Below, piece after piece: positions 41,339 through 49,691 of a DNA stretch of 64,000 nt (within the stretch, counting starts at the first letter, position 1; each line of letters opens with the position of its first letter). Source of the stretch: Microbacterium lacticum (GTDB lineage Bacteria; Actinomycetota; Actinomycetes; Actinomycetales; Microbacteriaceae). Made by a program: the position numbers and the translations under genes. The notes under the pieces are model-generated. The model did no database searches, was not told where the DNA came from, and saw only the letters and a list, made by a program, of their open reading frames with translations. Location of the stretch: assembly GCF_006716815.1 (NCBI RefSeq), contig NZ_VFPS01000002.1:248001-312000 (forward strand), read 5' to 3'.

Positions 41339-42124
41339 GTGGCTCTCTCCTCACGCACCGCTCCCCGCGCACCCCGCCCCACCGTCGAGCTCGAGGTCGT
41401 CGCGGTCTCGCATCTGTCGCCCCAGCTCGTACGGGTGACGCTCGGCGGGGAGGGCTTCGCTCAGTTCGAAGACCGCCCCGAGACCGACAAGTACGTAAAG
41501 CTGAAGTTCACGACGCCGGAGCCCGAATCCCTCCCCGTCACCCGCACCTACACGGTGCGTCGGGTCGACGCCGAGGCGCGCACCCTCGACGTCGACTTCG
41601 TCGTGCACGGCGACGAAGGGCTGGCGGGACCGTGGGCGGCGCGCACGAGACCCGGCGACCGGATCAGCCTGATGGGACCGGGCGGCGGCTACTCCCCCGA
41701 CCCGACGGCCGACGCACACCTGTTCGCCGGCGACCTGTCGGCGGTGCCGGCGATCGCCGCAGGGCTCGAGCGGCTCGAGGCGCTGAACCCGGATGCCCGC
41801 GGGCACGTCGTCATCGAGGTCGACAGCGAGACGGCCATCGTGCCCGTCCCCGCGCCGAACGGCGTGCGCGTCGAGTGGATCATCGATCCCGGCCACGACG
41901 TCGAGGCGCTCGCCTCCGTGCTCGGCCAGCTCGACTGGCCGGACGGCACCGTGCAGGTCTTCGCGCACGGCGAGCGCGAGTCGATGAAGGCCGTGCGACG
42001 CGTGCTGTTCGAGGAGCGCGGCCTCGACCGCGCACAGGTGTCGCTGTCGGGATACTGGGCCCGCGGGCGCACCGAGGACCGCTTCCAGGCCGAGAAGCGC
42101 GAACCCATCGGCAAGATCCTCTGA
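41339..42124 (+). CDS. siderophore-interacting protein (ferric-siderophore reductase family)
   Basis: Cytoplasmic FAD/NAD(P)H reductase that releases iron from ferric siderophores. 261 residues. FAD-binding beta-barrel with the motif TRTYTVRRVDAEARTLDVDF and GPGGGYSPDPTADAHLFAGD, then the NADPH-binding C-terminal SIP domain with SGYWARGRTEDRFQAEK. Normal length. No clear iron-regulator box is seen in the short upstream region. Followed by an ATP-grasp gene 11 bases downstream. Confidence 0.93.
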   Translation: MALSSRTAPRAPRPTVELEVVAVSHLSPQLVRVTLGGEGFAQFEDRPETDKYVKLKFTTPEPESLPVTRTYTVRRVDAEARTLDVDFVVHGDEGLAGPWAARTRPGDRISLMGPGGGYSPDPTADAHLFAGDLSAVPAIAAGLERLEALNPDARGHVVIEVDSETAIVPVPAPNGVRVEWIIDPGHDVEALASVLGQLDWPDGTVQVFAHGERESMKAVRRVLFEERGLDRAQVSLSGYWARGRTEDRFQAEKREPIGKIL

Positions 42125-42135
42125 CGGCGGCAGCC

Positions 42136-43053
42136 GTGCCCGTCTCGCCCCGCCGCATCGGCATCGTCGTGACCGACGCGTACGCCGACGAAGACCCCGA
42201 TTACGACACCCCGGTGATCCTCGACGCCCTCCGCGCCCGCGGGGCCGAGGCGGAACGGGTCGTGTGGCATGACGCCGCGATCGACCTCGGCGGGTTCGAC
42301 CTGCTCGTGCTCCGCTCCCCGTGGGACTACCCCGATCGCCTCCCCGAGTTCCTCGCGTGGCTCGACCGCGCCGAGCGGGCGAGCCGCGTCGTGAACGCCC
42401 CCGCGACCGTGCGCTGGAACCTCGACAAGCACTACCTCGCCGACCTCGAGCACGCCGGCGTGCGGGTCGTTCCCACCCGATACGCGACGACGATGGATGC
42501 CGCGACGGCGGCCATCGCCGAGGTCGCCGGCGCCGAGGTCCGCGCCGAGAGCCGGGGCGACGGCCGCGTCGTCGTGAAGCCGGTGGTGTCGGCCGGCGCC
42601 CGCGATACCGGGCTCTTCGAGGCATCCGACCCGCGCGCCCGGGATCTCGCCGCCCGCATCGTCGAGCGGGGTGGCGTGGCGATGGTCCAGCCCGAGGTCG
42701 CCGAGCTGTCGGCGGGGCACGAGAAGGCGCTGTATGCCATCGACGGCATTTTCACGCACGCGATCGCCAAGGGTGCGTTGCTCGAGACGGGCGGCGGTCT
42801 GCGCGGCGGCGTCTATCAGGAGAACCCCGAGCCCGTGCCGGCCACGGACGCCGAACGCGCCTTCGCCGGCGAGGTGCTCGCCGCGGTGGCATCGGTCACC
42901 GGTGAGGTCCCGCTCTATGCGCGGATCGACACCGTCGACTCGGCCGCACACGGCCTGTGCGTGCTCGAGGTCGAGCTCGTCGAACCCGCGCTCAACCTGC
43001 ATGTTGCGCCGGAGGCGACGGCCGCGGTCGTCGACGCGATCCTGCGCGCATAG
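42136..43053 (+). CDS. ATP-grasp domain protein
   Basis: 305 residues from GTG. The N-terminal region IGIVVTDAYADEDPDYDTPV, the pre-ATP-grasp WDYPDRLPEFLAWLDRAE and the nucleotide-binding GRVVVKPVVSAGARDTG suggest a glutathione-synthetase/RimK-like ATP-grasp ligase, with metal-binding ELVEPALNLH near the C-terminus. It forms an amide or thioester through an acyl phosphate; the substrate is unknown. Probably co-transcribed with the siderophore-interacting gene, though a functional link is not evident. Confidence 0.85.
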   Translation: MPVSPRRIGIVVTDAYADEDPDYDTPVILDALRARGAEAERVVWHDAAIDLGGFDLLVLRSPWDYPDRLPEFLAWLDRAERASRVVNAPATVRWNLDKHYLADLEHAGVRVVPTRYATTMDAATAAIAEVAGAEVRAESRGDGRVVVKPVVSAGARDTGLFEASDPRARDLAARIVERGGVAMVQPEVAELSAGHEKALYAIDGIFTHAIAKGALLETGGGLRGGVYQENPEPVPATDAERAFAGEVLAAVASVTGEVPLYARIDTVDSAAHGLCVLEVELVEPALNLHVAPEATAAVVDAILRA

Positions 43054-43084
43054 GCGCGCGCAGGCGCACGCAGACCCCGAGGCG

Positions 43085-43927
43085 TCAGTCCGCGTCGAGG
43101 CCGACCATCTCCGCGCTCCGCTGCCACAGCTTCGCCGCGAGCAGCGGGTCGGCGGCCAGCGGACTCGTGCGGGCCGGACGGTTGTTCGCGTAGTACTGGC
43201 CCGACTGCCAGTCGACACCGGGCGTGCCGATGGCGAGCCAGCCGAGCCGCGCGCCGCCGACCTCGGTCGAGGTGAGCAGCCGCGACGCGAGCGGGTTCGT
43301 GTACAGCCAGTGCCACGCCCCGCGCGCCGAGCCGGCGAAACTGCTCGCGATCGCGCCGGGGTGGAAGGCGACGGCGTTCAGGCCCTCGCCGCTGAACCGG
43401 CGCGCGAGCTCTTTGGTGAAGAGGATGTTCGCGAGTTTCGCGTTGCCGTAGGCGGTGCTCGGCGAGAAGCGGCGCTCGCCCTGCAGATCGTCGATGTCGA
43501 ACCGCGAGAAGCGTTGTGCGGCGATGCTGGAGGTCTGGATGACCGAGGCGCCGCTCGCGAGGAGCCGCTCGAGCAGCAGGTTCGTGAGCAGGAACCCGCC
43601 GAGGTGGTTCACCTGGAAGGTCGTCTCGAATCCGTCGCGGGTGAGCGTGCGCCCCGCGAAGATGCCGCCGGCGTTGTTCGCGAGCACGTCGATGCGTTCA
43701 TGGCGGTCGAGCAACGTCGCGGCGAGCTGCCGCACCTGGTCGAGATCGGCGTAGTCGGCGACGTGCCAGGGCGCGCCGATGCTCTCCGCGACGCCGCGGG
43801 TCTTGTCGGGATTGCGGCCGACGACGACCACGTGCTCGCCGACCGCGTGTAGCTGCCGCGCGGCGGCTGCGCCGACGCCGTCGCTCGCGCCGGTGATGAC
43901 GATCGTGCGGGGCATCGTCGGGGTCAC
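43085..43927 (-). CDS. short-chain dehydrogenase/reductase
   Basis: 280 residues. Cofactor motif TGASDGVGAAAARQL (NADP-type, with a basic residue after strand 2), NNAGG, catalytic Ser...Tyr-x-x-x-Lys as SSIAAQ and YGNAKLAN, and an extended C-terminus typical of retinol-dehydrogenase-like SDRs. The GTG start overlaps the stop of the preceding NAD-binding gene by four bases. Substrate unknown. Confidence 0.9.
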   Translation of the reverse strand: MTPTMPRTIVITGASDGVGAAAARQLHAVGEHVVVVGRNPDKTRGVAESIGAPWHVADYADLDQVRQLAATLLDRHERIDVLANNAGGIFAGRTLTRDGFETTFQVNHLGGFLLTNLLLERLLASGASVIQTSSIAAQRFSRFDIDDLQGERRFSPSTAYGNAKLANILFTKELARRFSGEGLNAVAFHPGAIASSFAGSARGAWHWLYTNPLASRLLTSTEVGGARLGWLAIGTPGVDWQSGQYYANNRPARTSPLAADPLLAAKLWQRSAEMVGLDAD

Positions 43928-44586
43928 GCGCTCGCGACGGGGAGCGTCTGCAGGGCCTCGGCGATCGGGACGTCGCCCGTGTTGAAGCGCACGGAGCGCC
44001 GGATCGTCGCTGGTTCGTCGATGGATGCCGCGATGACGGCGGCCACGTCGGCGCGCGCAACCGAGCGCGAGGTGTCGGCGGTGACGTCGATGCGCCCGGT
44101 GGGCGGGTCGAGGGTGAGACTCGAGGGCGCGAGGATCGTCCAGTCGAGCGCGCTCGCGCGGAGGTGCGCGTCGGCGGCGGCCTTCGACTCGGCGTACGCG
44201 TAGAAGGAGTCGCTCGGGTCGATGCCGTGGTCTGGCCCCGCGCCGAAGTACGACACCATCAGGTAGCGCGGCACGCGGGCGGCGGCGGCGGCGTCGATCG
44301 AGCGGATCGCCGCGTCGCGGTCGACGGCGTAGGTGCGCTCGGCGGATCCGCCGCCGGCGCCGGCCGACCAGATGACGATGTCGTTGCCGCTGACGAGGCT
44401 CGTGAGCTGGTCGAGGTCGAAGCTCGCGACGTCGGCGACGAGCGGCGTCGCGCCGGTCGCGGCGACGTCGGCCTCGTGAGCGGGGTTCCGCACGACGGCG
44501 GTGACGTGGTGACCGGCGGCGACGAGCAGCGGTTCGAGCAGCAGCGCGACCTTGCCGTGACCGCCGATGAGCAGGATGCGGGCCAT
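43924..44586 (-). CDS. atypical SDR / NAD(P)-binding protein
   Basis: 220 residues from ATG with a strong GGAAGGAG site. Rossmann motif ILLIGGHGKVALLLEPLLVA, then VSYFGAG and YAESKAAAD near residue 140. This is the NmrA/YwnB-like atypical SDR group, often acting as a NADP-dependent reductase or redox sensor. Upstream partner of the overlapping SDR. A remnant antitoxin gene starts 65 bases away on the other strand. Confidence 0.88.
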   Translation of the reverse strand: MARILLIGGHGKVALLLEPLLVAAGHHVTAVVRNPAHEADVAATGATPLVADVASFDLDQLTSLVSGNDIVIWSAGAGGGSAERTYAVDRDAAIRSIDAAAAARVPRYLMVSYFGAGPDHGIDPSDSFYAYAESKAAADAHLRASALDWTILAPSSLTLDPPTGRIDVTADTSRSVARADVAAVIAASIDEPATIRRSVRFNTGDVPIAEALQTLPVASA

Positions 44587-44650
44587 GGGGGCTCCTTCCG
44601 TCACCCCGAGCCTACGGCGGGTCGCCCGTCCCCGCAGGGCGTAGACAGTC

Positions 44651-44785
44651 GTGCCTCACCGACCCGAGCCCGGCATCAGCGGCGCAGAGTTCATGACGCG
44701 GTTGCGCATACTGACCGCGGATGCCGACTGGCTCGAGGATCTCGCCGACGCCCGCGCCGCGGCTGATCGCGACTACTGGCGATGA
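44651..44785 (+). pseudogene. truncated antitoxin (C-terminal half, Phd-type?)
   Basis: 44 codons, GTG start, reading PEPGISGAEFMTRLRILTAD and ADWLEDLADARAAADRDYWR, and overlapping the PIN gene by four bases (ATGA). The length and the acidic tail match only the toxin-binding part of a prevent-host-death-type antitoxin (usual length ~80-90). The DNA-binding N-terminus is absent. A promoter is not evident. Could be a short genuine antitoxin, but truncation is more likely given similar damage nearby. Confidence 0.6.
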
Positions 44786-45198
44786 CGCGGGCGCTGCTCG
44801 ACTCTTCGCTGGTCATCGCCCTGTTCCACGAACGGCGAGTCTTCGACCTCAGTTCGTTCAGCGACCTCGCGATCAGCAGTCTCACCTATGCGGAGTTGCG
44901 GCTGGGAGTGTCGATGGCACGCACCGCCAACATCGCTCGCGGTCGTGCGAGCGCGCTCGAACAGGCGCAGGCGATCTTCGGAGAAGGGCTGCCCTTCGAC
45001 GATGCCGCGGCGCAGCGCTATGGAATGATCACCACACGGGCATCCCACCGCGGAGGTGATCCGAGGGCCCACCGCACCGACCGGATGATTGCCGCGATCG
45101 CTGCGGCACGCGGTCGCGTGCTGCTGACACTCAACCCCGCGGACCTGCGCGGTCTCGATGAGATCGTCACGGTGCTCGCCCCGCCCGCGACGGGCTGA
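44782..45198 (+). CDS. PIN-domain toxin (VapC-like)
   Basis: 138-residue ribonuclease toxin. PIN acidic residues are seen in LLDSSLVIALFHERR (Asp7), YAELRLG (Glu58) and RTDRMIAAIAAARG (Asp near residue 100), with TLNPADL near the C-terminus. It starts inside the remnant antitoxin gene (ATGA). If the antitoxin is truly truncated, the toxin should be silent or inactive; all catalytic residues nevertheless look intact. Confidence 0.88.
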   Translation: MTRALLDSSLVIALFHERRVFDLSSFSDLAISSLTYAELRLGVSMARTANIARGRASALEQAQAIFGEGLPFDDAAAQRYGMITTRASHRGGDPRAHRTDRMIAAIAAARGRVLLTLNPADLRGLDEIVTVLAPPATG

Positions 45199-45210
45199 TC
45201 GCGCCCTTCC

Positions 45211-45858
45211 TCACACCTGCGCGCGGATCGCGGGGTCGTCGACGCGCCAGTACTGCACCGACTGCAGCACCCAGAACGCGGCGAAGAGCACCAGCGCGAG
45301 CACCTCGCCGACGAACACGCCGAACAGGTGTCCGACGTGCAGCGACCCGTACAAGGGCATCCCGATCACGACGACCGCGAGGGCGATCGCCACCGCAGGA
45401 ACGCGTCGCGCGCGAGCCACCAGGTGAGCCCCACCGTCGCGAGTACGACGCCGGCGATCGCGAGCGAGAGCGCGGTGCCGGGGCGGTCGACCTGACCGGC
45501 GAGCGCGAGCCCGACCGCGACGAGCACGAACACCGCGCCGACGATCAGGGAGGTGAGCACGCCGCCGTGGACCGCCGCATCGAACGATGCGGGGACGCAC
45601 GATCCGCGCCCCGGCGGACAGTGCGCGTCGATGCCGGGGACCGACCCCGGCGAGATCATCGTCGGCACGATCGCGACGAGCGGCACGACGGTCGCCGCGG
45701 CGTCGAGCAGCACCCGCTCGGCGCCGCGGCCGGACAGCGCGAAGAAGCACACCGACACCGCGATCAGCGCTCCGACGGACGACGACCGCGCCGGCGATCG
45801 CCAGCCGCAGGTAGCGGTAGGTGCGCTGCAGCGAGGTCGTCGCGTCGGAGCCCGGCAT
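45211..45858 (-). pseudogene. integral membrane protein with two one-base frameshifts
   Basis: Starts MPGSDATTSLQRTYRYLRLA and AIAGAVVV, then the frame must shift near 45785 to continue VGALIAVSVCFFALSGRG, and again near 45400 to give VAIALAVVVIGMPLYG, FVGEVLALVLFAAFWVLQSV and VDDPAIRAQV. With both shifts repaired it is a ~215-residue protein with five to six helices, unknown family. The shifts are one base each (an apparent extra C and a missing base), which fits consensus errors as well as decay. Confidence 0.75.
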
Positions 45859-45868
45859 GCGCGCCCGC

Positions 45869-46426
45869 TCAGCGCAGGAACTGCGCGGGGTCGAACTCGT
45901 CGATCGGGATGATCCGCACGCGCGGGAGCTGCGCGTCGAACGCGTGCACGTCGTATTCGAGATCGAAGAACTGGATGCCGGGGATGTCGCCGAACCCGGC
46001 GTTGCGGAACTCGGTGAAACCGAGCACGCCGAGCCGGCGTCCGTCGGCGAGCATCGCGAGGTCGTCGACGAAATCGCCGTCGTGGCTGACGAGCACAACG
46101 TCGCCCGCGCGATCGCGGAGGGTTTGGAGCGTCCGCTGGATCGCGATGTCGACGACCTTCTCGTCGGCGTCGCCCGACAGCGGGATCGGCTGGTATCCGA
46201 GCGCGAGGAGCGCCTGGATGAACGACATCGGCAGGTTGGTCGAGGCGTTCAGGAAGAACAGGCCGCGCGTCTGCTGGTTCCACTGCGCCGCGAGGAACGC
46301 GAGCATGCGGTCCCACCGCGGGCGCTCGTCGGGCTGGGGCCGGCGGCCGAGGATCGAGCTGCCGAGCGTGGCGTCGATGTTCTCGCCGTCGATGAGCACC
46401 CAGGTCGTGCGGCCGTCATCGGTCAC
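45869..46426 (-). CDS. NYN-domain protein (putative RNase)
   Basis: 185 residues. NYN/PIN-like fold with conserved acidic residues VLIDGENIDATLG at the N-terminus, KVVDIAIQRTLQ, and VSHDGDFVDDLAMLAD. NYN domains are metal-dependent ribonucleases acting on structured RNA. The C-terminal part has no assigned function. A GAAGGAG ribosome site precedes the GTG start. Divergent from the lactonase gene. Confidence 0.85.
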   Translation of the reverse strand: MTDDGRTTWVLIDGENIDATLGSSILGRRPQPDERPRWDRMLAFLAAQWNQQTRGLFFLNASTNLPMSFIQALLALGYQPIPLSGDADEKVVDIAIQRTLQTLRDRAGDVVLVSHDGDFVDDLAMLADGRRLGVLGFTEFRNAGFGDIPGIQFFDLEYDVHAFDAQLPRVRIIPIDEFDPAQFLR

Positions 46427-46509
46427 GCTGGTCTCCTTCTCCGTGGCATCCCTGCCCCCTCATCTTAGGAGGGGTCTCCCCCACGGTGCCGCCGTACACG
46501 CTCCGCGCC

Positions 46510-46515
46510 TACGCT
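46510..46515 (+). promoter_or_regulatory. -10 hexamer TACGCT of the lactonase gene
   Basis: Six bases before the ATG at 46522, supporting this start over upstream in-frame options. Confidence 0.6.
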
Positions 46516-46521
46516 GGAAGC

Positions 46522-47580
46522 ATGACCGGCACCGATTCCCTCGTTCTCGTGGCCAACGCCGCTGACGGCTCGATCTCGACCTTCCGCCTCGGCACGGACG
46601 GCACGGGCGGCACGGGCGGCGGCGAAGGCGACCGGCTCGAGCGACTCGCAGTCACCGAGGGCCTCACCGGATGCTCGACGTTCGTCGTCGACACGGAGCG
46701 CGACCTCGTCTACGCAGGCGTCAAGGGCGAGCCCGCGGGCATCGTCACCCTCGCGCTCGACCGCTCCTCCGGCACGCTCACCGAGCGCTCCCGCCTCGAC
46801 CTGCCCGCGGGCGGCATGAACTATCTCGCGCTCGCGCGCGGCGGCTCCGTGCTGCTCGGCGCCAGCTATGGCGGCGGCTACGGCGTCGTCTGCCCCGTGG
46901 CATCCGGCTCGGTCGGCGAACCCGGCGCGCGCGTGTCGTACCCGAACCTGCACTCGGTGCTGCCGAGCCCCGACGGGCGCTTCGCCTACTTCGTCTCGCT
47001 CGGCGCCGATCTCATCGCCCAGTACGCGCTCGGCGACGACCTCGCGCTCACCCCGCTCGATCCGCCGACGGCCGCCGCCCCCACCGGCAGCGGGCCGCGT
47101 CACCTCGTGATCGACGACGAGCACGGCGCGGTGTACGTGCTGACGGAGTTCTCCGCCGAGGTGCTCCGCTACCGGCGCGACCGCGATGAGGGCGCGCTCG
47201 AGTTCAAGGAGGCGACGGCCGCCTTCGACCCCGCGGCCGGGCTCGGGCGGGGCGTGTTCGGTGCCGATCCCCTCGCGAACCACTACCTCTGGGGCGCCGA
47301 CCTGCACCGTGCGGGCGACCGGCTGTGGGCGTCGGAGCGCGCCGCGAACACGCTCGGATCGCTCGCGATCGCGGGCGATGGCTCGCTCTCTCCGCCCGAC
47401 CGCTTCACCGTGACCGAGCAGCAGCCACGCGGGTTCGGCGTGAGCGCCGACGGCCGGTATCTCGTCGCGGCGGGCGAGAAGTCGACCTCGGTCTCGCTCT
47501 ACCGCATCGACGGCGACGCGCTGACGCTCCGGGACCGCGCCGAGACCGGCCGCGGCGCCAACTGGGTGCGCTTCGTCTGA
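46522..47580 (+). CDS. lactonase family beta-propeller protein
   Basis: 352 residues of the 7-bladed 6-phosphogluconolactonase-like (YbhE/Pgl) family, which opens 6-phosphogluconolactone or related lactones. Motifs: LVLVANAADGSISTF at the start, YLALARGGSVLLGASYGGG, GSGPRHLVIDDEHGAVYVLT (family His in GPRHL) and the C-terminal QQPRGFGVSADGRYLVAAGE. Start fixed by the TACGCT promoter six bases upstream. Convergent with the MFS gene across a short tandem repeat. Confidence 0.93.
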   Translation: MTGTDSLVLVANAADGSISTFRLGTDGTGGTGGGEGDRLERLAVTEGLTGCSTFVVDTERDLVYAGVKGEPAGIVTLALDRSSGTLTERSRLDLPAGGMNYLALARGGSVLLGASYGGGYGVVCPVASGSVGEPGARVSYPNLHSVLPSPDGRFAYFVSLGADLIAQYALGDDLALTPLDPPTAAAPTGSGPRHLVIDDEHGAVYVLTEFSAEVLRYRRDRDEGALEFKEATAAFDPAAGLGRGVFGADPLANHYLWGADLHRAGDRLWASERAANTLGSLAIAGDGSLSPPDRFTVTEQQPRGFGVSADGRYLVAAGEKSTSVSLYRIDGDALTLRDRAETGRGANWVRFV

Positions 47581-47660
47581 CCGCTCGCGCGGCGACGCCG
47601 ACCGCTCGCGCGGCGACGCGCTCCGCTATGCGGCGACGCGCTCCGCTATGCGGCGACCTG
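47581..47660. repeat. tandem repeat of about 20 bp between convergent genes
   Basis: Two units beginning CCGCTCGCGCGGCGACG (47581, 47602), then two beginning CTCCGCTATGCGGCGAC (47621, 47641), all related to one another. The last unit contains the stop codon of the MFS gene. Each unit can form a small hairpin (CCGC/GCGG). Confidence 0.85.
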
Positions 47661-48923
47661 CTCGGCCGCGGCGACGGAGCCGGTCGCGGCGCGCCGCTCG
47701 GCCACCGCGTTGACCACCCCGAACGTCAGCACGAGCACGCCGGCGACGGCCGGGACGATCATCGCGACGTGCAGCGACACCTCCTCGGCGAGCCAGCCGG
47801 TGACGGCCGACGAGAGCGCCTGCGCGAGGGTGAGCGCCGATCCGAGCAGCGTCATCGTCGTCGCGGCGCGGCCGAGCGGCGCACGCTGACCCGCGAGCGA
47901 GAACAGGGTGACGAGGGTCGGTCCGACGCCGAGCCCCATGAGCAGCAGCCAGACGATGATCGCGGCGAGCGAGTCGGCCGTCGAATAGCCGACCGAGGCC
48001 ATCGTGACCACGAGGGAGAACACGATCCACCGCCGCGCCAGCGCGAACCGCGCCGGCAGCAGCACCACGCCGAGCGCGAGCACGGCCGAGCCGATCCCCA
48101 TGAGGCCGTAGAGGAGCCCCGCCTGCGCCTCGTCGCCGTGCGCCTGCGCGAACGCGGTGAGCGAGGTCAGGGTCGACCCGAAGAACATGCCGACCGCGAA
48201 GGTCGCGGCGACCAGCACCAGCACCTTCGCCGAGAAGACCTCGCGCAGGGGCGCACGCTGGGCGGTGGCGTCGTCACCGACGGTGACGACTCGCGCGGTC
48301 GGGTGCAGGGCGAACGCCGTGACGAACGCGAAGCTCAGCGCCGCCGCGATCGCGATCGGCGCCCACGGCGCGATGAGGGCGGCCAGGATGCCCACGAGGA
48401 ACGGCCCGATCACGAACGCGGTCTCGTCCGCGGCCGATTCGTAGGCCATGATCCGGCTCGTGGTCTGCGCGCGGCGGCCCGGTGCGAGCCGCGCCGAGAT
48501 GATCGTCAGCAGGCGACTGCGCGACATCGCGGCCGCCTGCGGGGCGGTGAGCCCGATCGCGAGCGCTGCGGCGAGCAGCACGCCCTCGGGGACGTCGCTC
48601 ATCACGATCAAGGGGAACACGGCGAGCAGGATGCCATTGACGAGGCCCACGGGCACGAGCACGCGGCGCTGACCGTGACGGTCGACGAGGTCGCCGATGA
48701 GGGGGCCGGCGATGACGACGCCGATGCCGACGGCGGCGGAGGTGAGGCCGCCGAGGCCCACCGATCCGGTCGCAGCGACCACGAGCATCAGCACGCCCAC
48801 GGTCATCATCGCGAACGGCAGCCGCGCGATGAACGCGATGGGCCAGTAGATCCACCCGGTGTGATCGATCAGCGTCGCCTCGTCACCGCCGGTGACGGCG
48901 TCGTGCTTCAGGGTGCTTGTCAC
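47646..48923 (-). CDS. MFS transporter
   Basis: 425-residue major facilitator with about 12 membrane helices. GTG start chosen at VTSTLKHDAVTGGDEAT because GGAGGAGA lies just upstream; the longer frame gives unrelated sequence. The MFS motif A-like loop is GDLVDRHGQRR between helices 2 and 3. Probably a drug or metabolite exporter; specificity unknown. Divergent from msrA, with 231 bases between. Confidence 0.92.
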   Translation of the reverse strand: MTSTLKHDAVTGGDEATLIDHTGWIYWPIAFIARLPFAMMTVGVLMLVVAATGSVGLGGLTSAAVGIGVVIAGPLIGDLVDRHGQRRVLVPVGLVNGILLAVFPLIVMSDVPEGVLLAAALAIGLTAPQAAAMSRSRLLTIISARLAPGRRAQTTSRIMAYESAADETAFVIGPFLVGILAALIAPWAPIAIAAALSFAFVTAFALHPTARVVTVGDDATAQRAPLREVFSAKVLVLVAATFAVGMFFGSTLTSLTAFAQAHGDEAQAGLLYGLMGIGSAVLALGVVLLPARFALARRWIVFSLVVTMASVGYSTADSLAAIIVWLLLMGLGVGPTLVTLFSLAGQRAPLGRAATTMTLLGSALTLAQALSSAVTGWLAEEVSLHVAMIVPAVAGVLVLTFGVVNAVAERRAATGSVAAAEQVAA

Positions 48924-49154
48924 GCTCTCCTCCGGAAAAGGGCTCGTTTTCACGTGCCGCCGTTTCCCGGTTCCATCGAGCTGGTAGATGCACCTCGCCG
49001 CGCCGAAACGGCGCTGCGGAGGCATCCATTCTACCGTGGATCGACTCCCAGCGACCTGTGAGGTTCGGGAGGGACCAGAATCGATGCAGCAGATGTTGTG
49101 GGAGAAGACGCCGCTGCCGCGGCATCCACGACCTGTGCGAGCGAAGGAGACACC

Positions 49155-49691
49155 ATGTCGAACGATGGCAGCATCACCCGGACCGCGGGCACCGAGACGG
49201 CAGTACTGGCCGGCGGCTGCTTCTGGGGGGTCGAAGACCTCATCCGGCGCCAGCCCGGCGTGCTCGACACCCGCGTCGGCTACACCGGCGGCCAGAACGA
49301 CCACGCCACCTACCGCAACCACCCCGGTCACGCCGAGGCGGTCGAGATCGTGTTCGACCCGGCGAAGACCAGCTACCGCGACATCCTCGCGTTCTTCTTC
49401 CAGATCCACGACCCGTCGACCCTGAACCGGCAGGGCAACGACATCGGCACGAGCTACCGCTCCGCGATCTTCCCGCTGACGAGCGAGCAGGAGCAGGTCG
49501 CCCGCGACACGATCGCCGACGTGGATGCCTCGGGACTGTGGCCGGCCAAGGCGGTCACCACGATCGAGCCCGCCGGCCCGTTCTGGGAGGCCGAGCCCGA
49601 GCACCAGGACTACCTGCAGCGCATCCCGAACGGGTACACGTGCCACTTCCCGCGTGCCGGGTGGGTGCTCCCCGCCCGCGCCGAGGCGTGA
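49155..49691 (+). CDS. msrA: peptide-methionine (S)-S-oxide reductase
   Basis: Repairs S-methionine sulfoxide in proteins using thioredoxin. 178 residues. Catalytic Cys22 in [11 protein letters not shown], then [20 protein letters not shown] and [14 protein letters not shown], all MsrA signatures. The upstream AAGGAGACACC ribosome site supports the start. No fused MsrB. The stop codon touches the convergent aminopeptidase stop. Confidence 0.97.
   Translation: MSNDGSITRTAGTETAVLAGGCFWGVEDLIRRQPGVLDTRVGYTGGQNDHATYRNHPGHAEAVEIVFDPAKTSYRDILAFFFQIHDPSTLNRQGNDIGTSYRSAIFPLTSEQEQVARDTIADVDASGLWPAKAVTTIEPAGPFWEAEPEHQDYLQRIPNGYTCHFPRAGWVLPARAEA

Noticed and set aside
47581..47660. possible CRISPR array
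   Set aside because: Units are contiguous with no unique spacers, so it is a plain tandem repeat; the same holds for 62381-62450.
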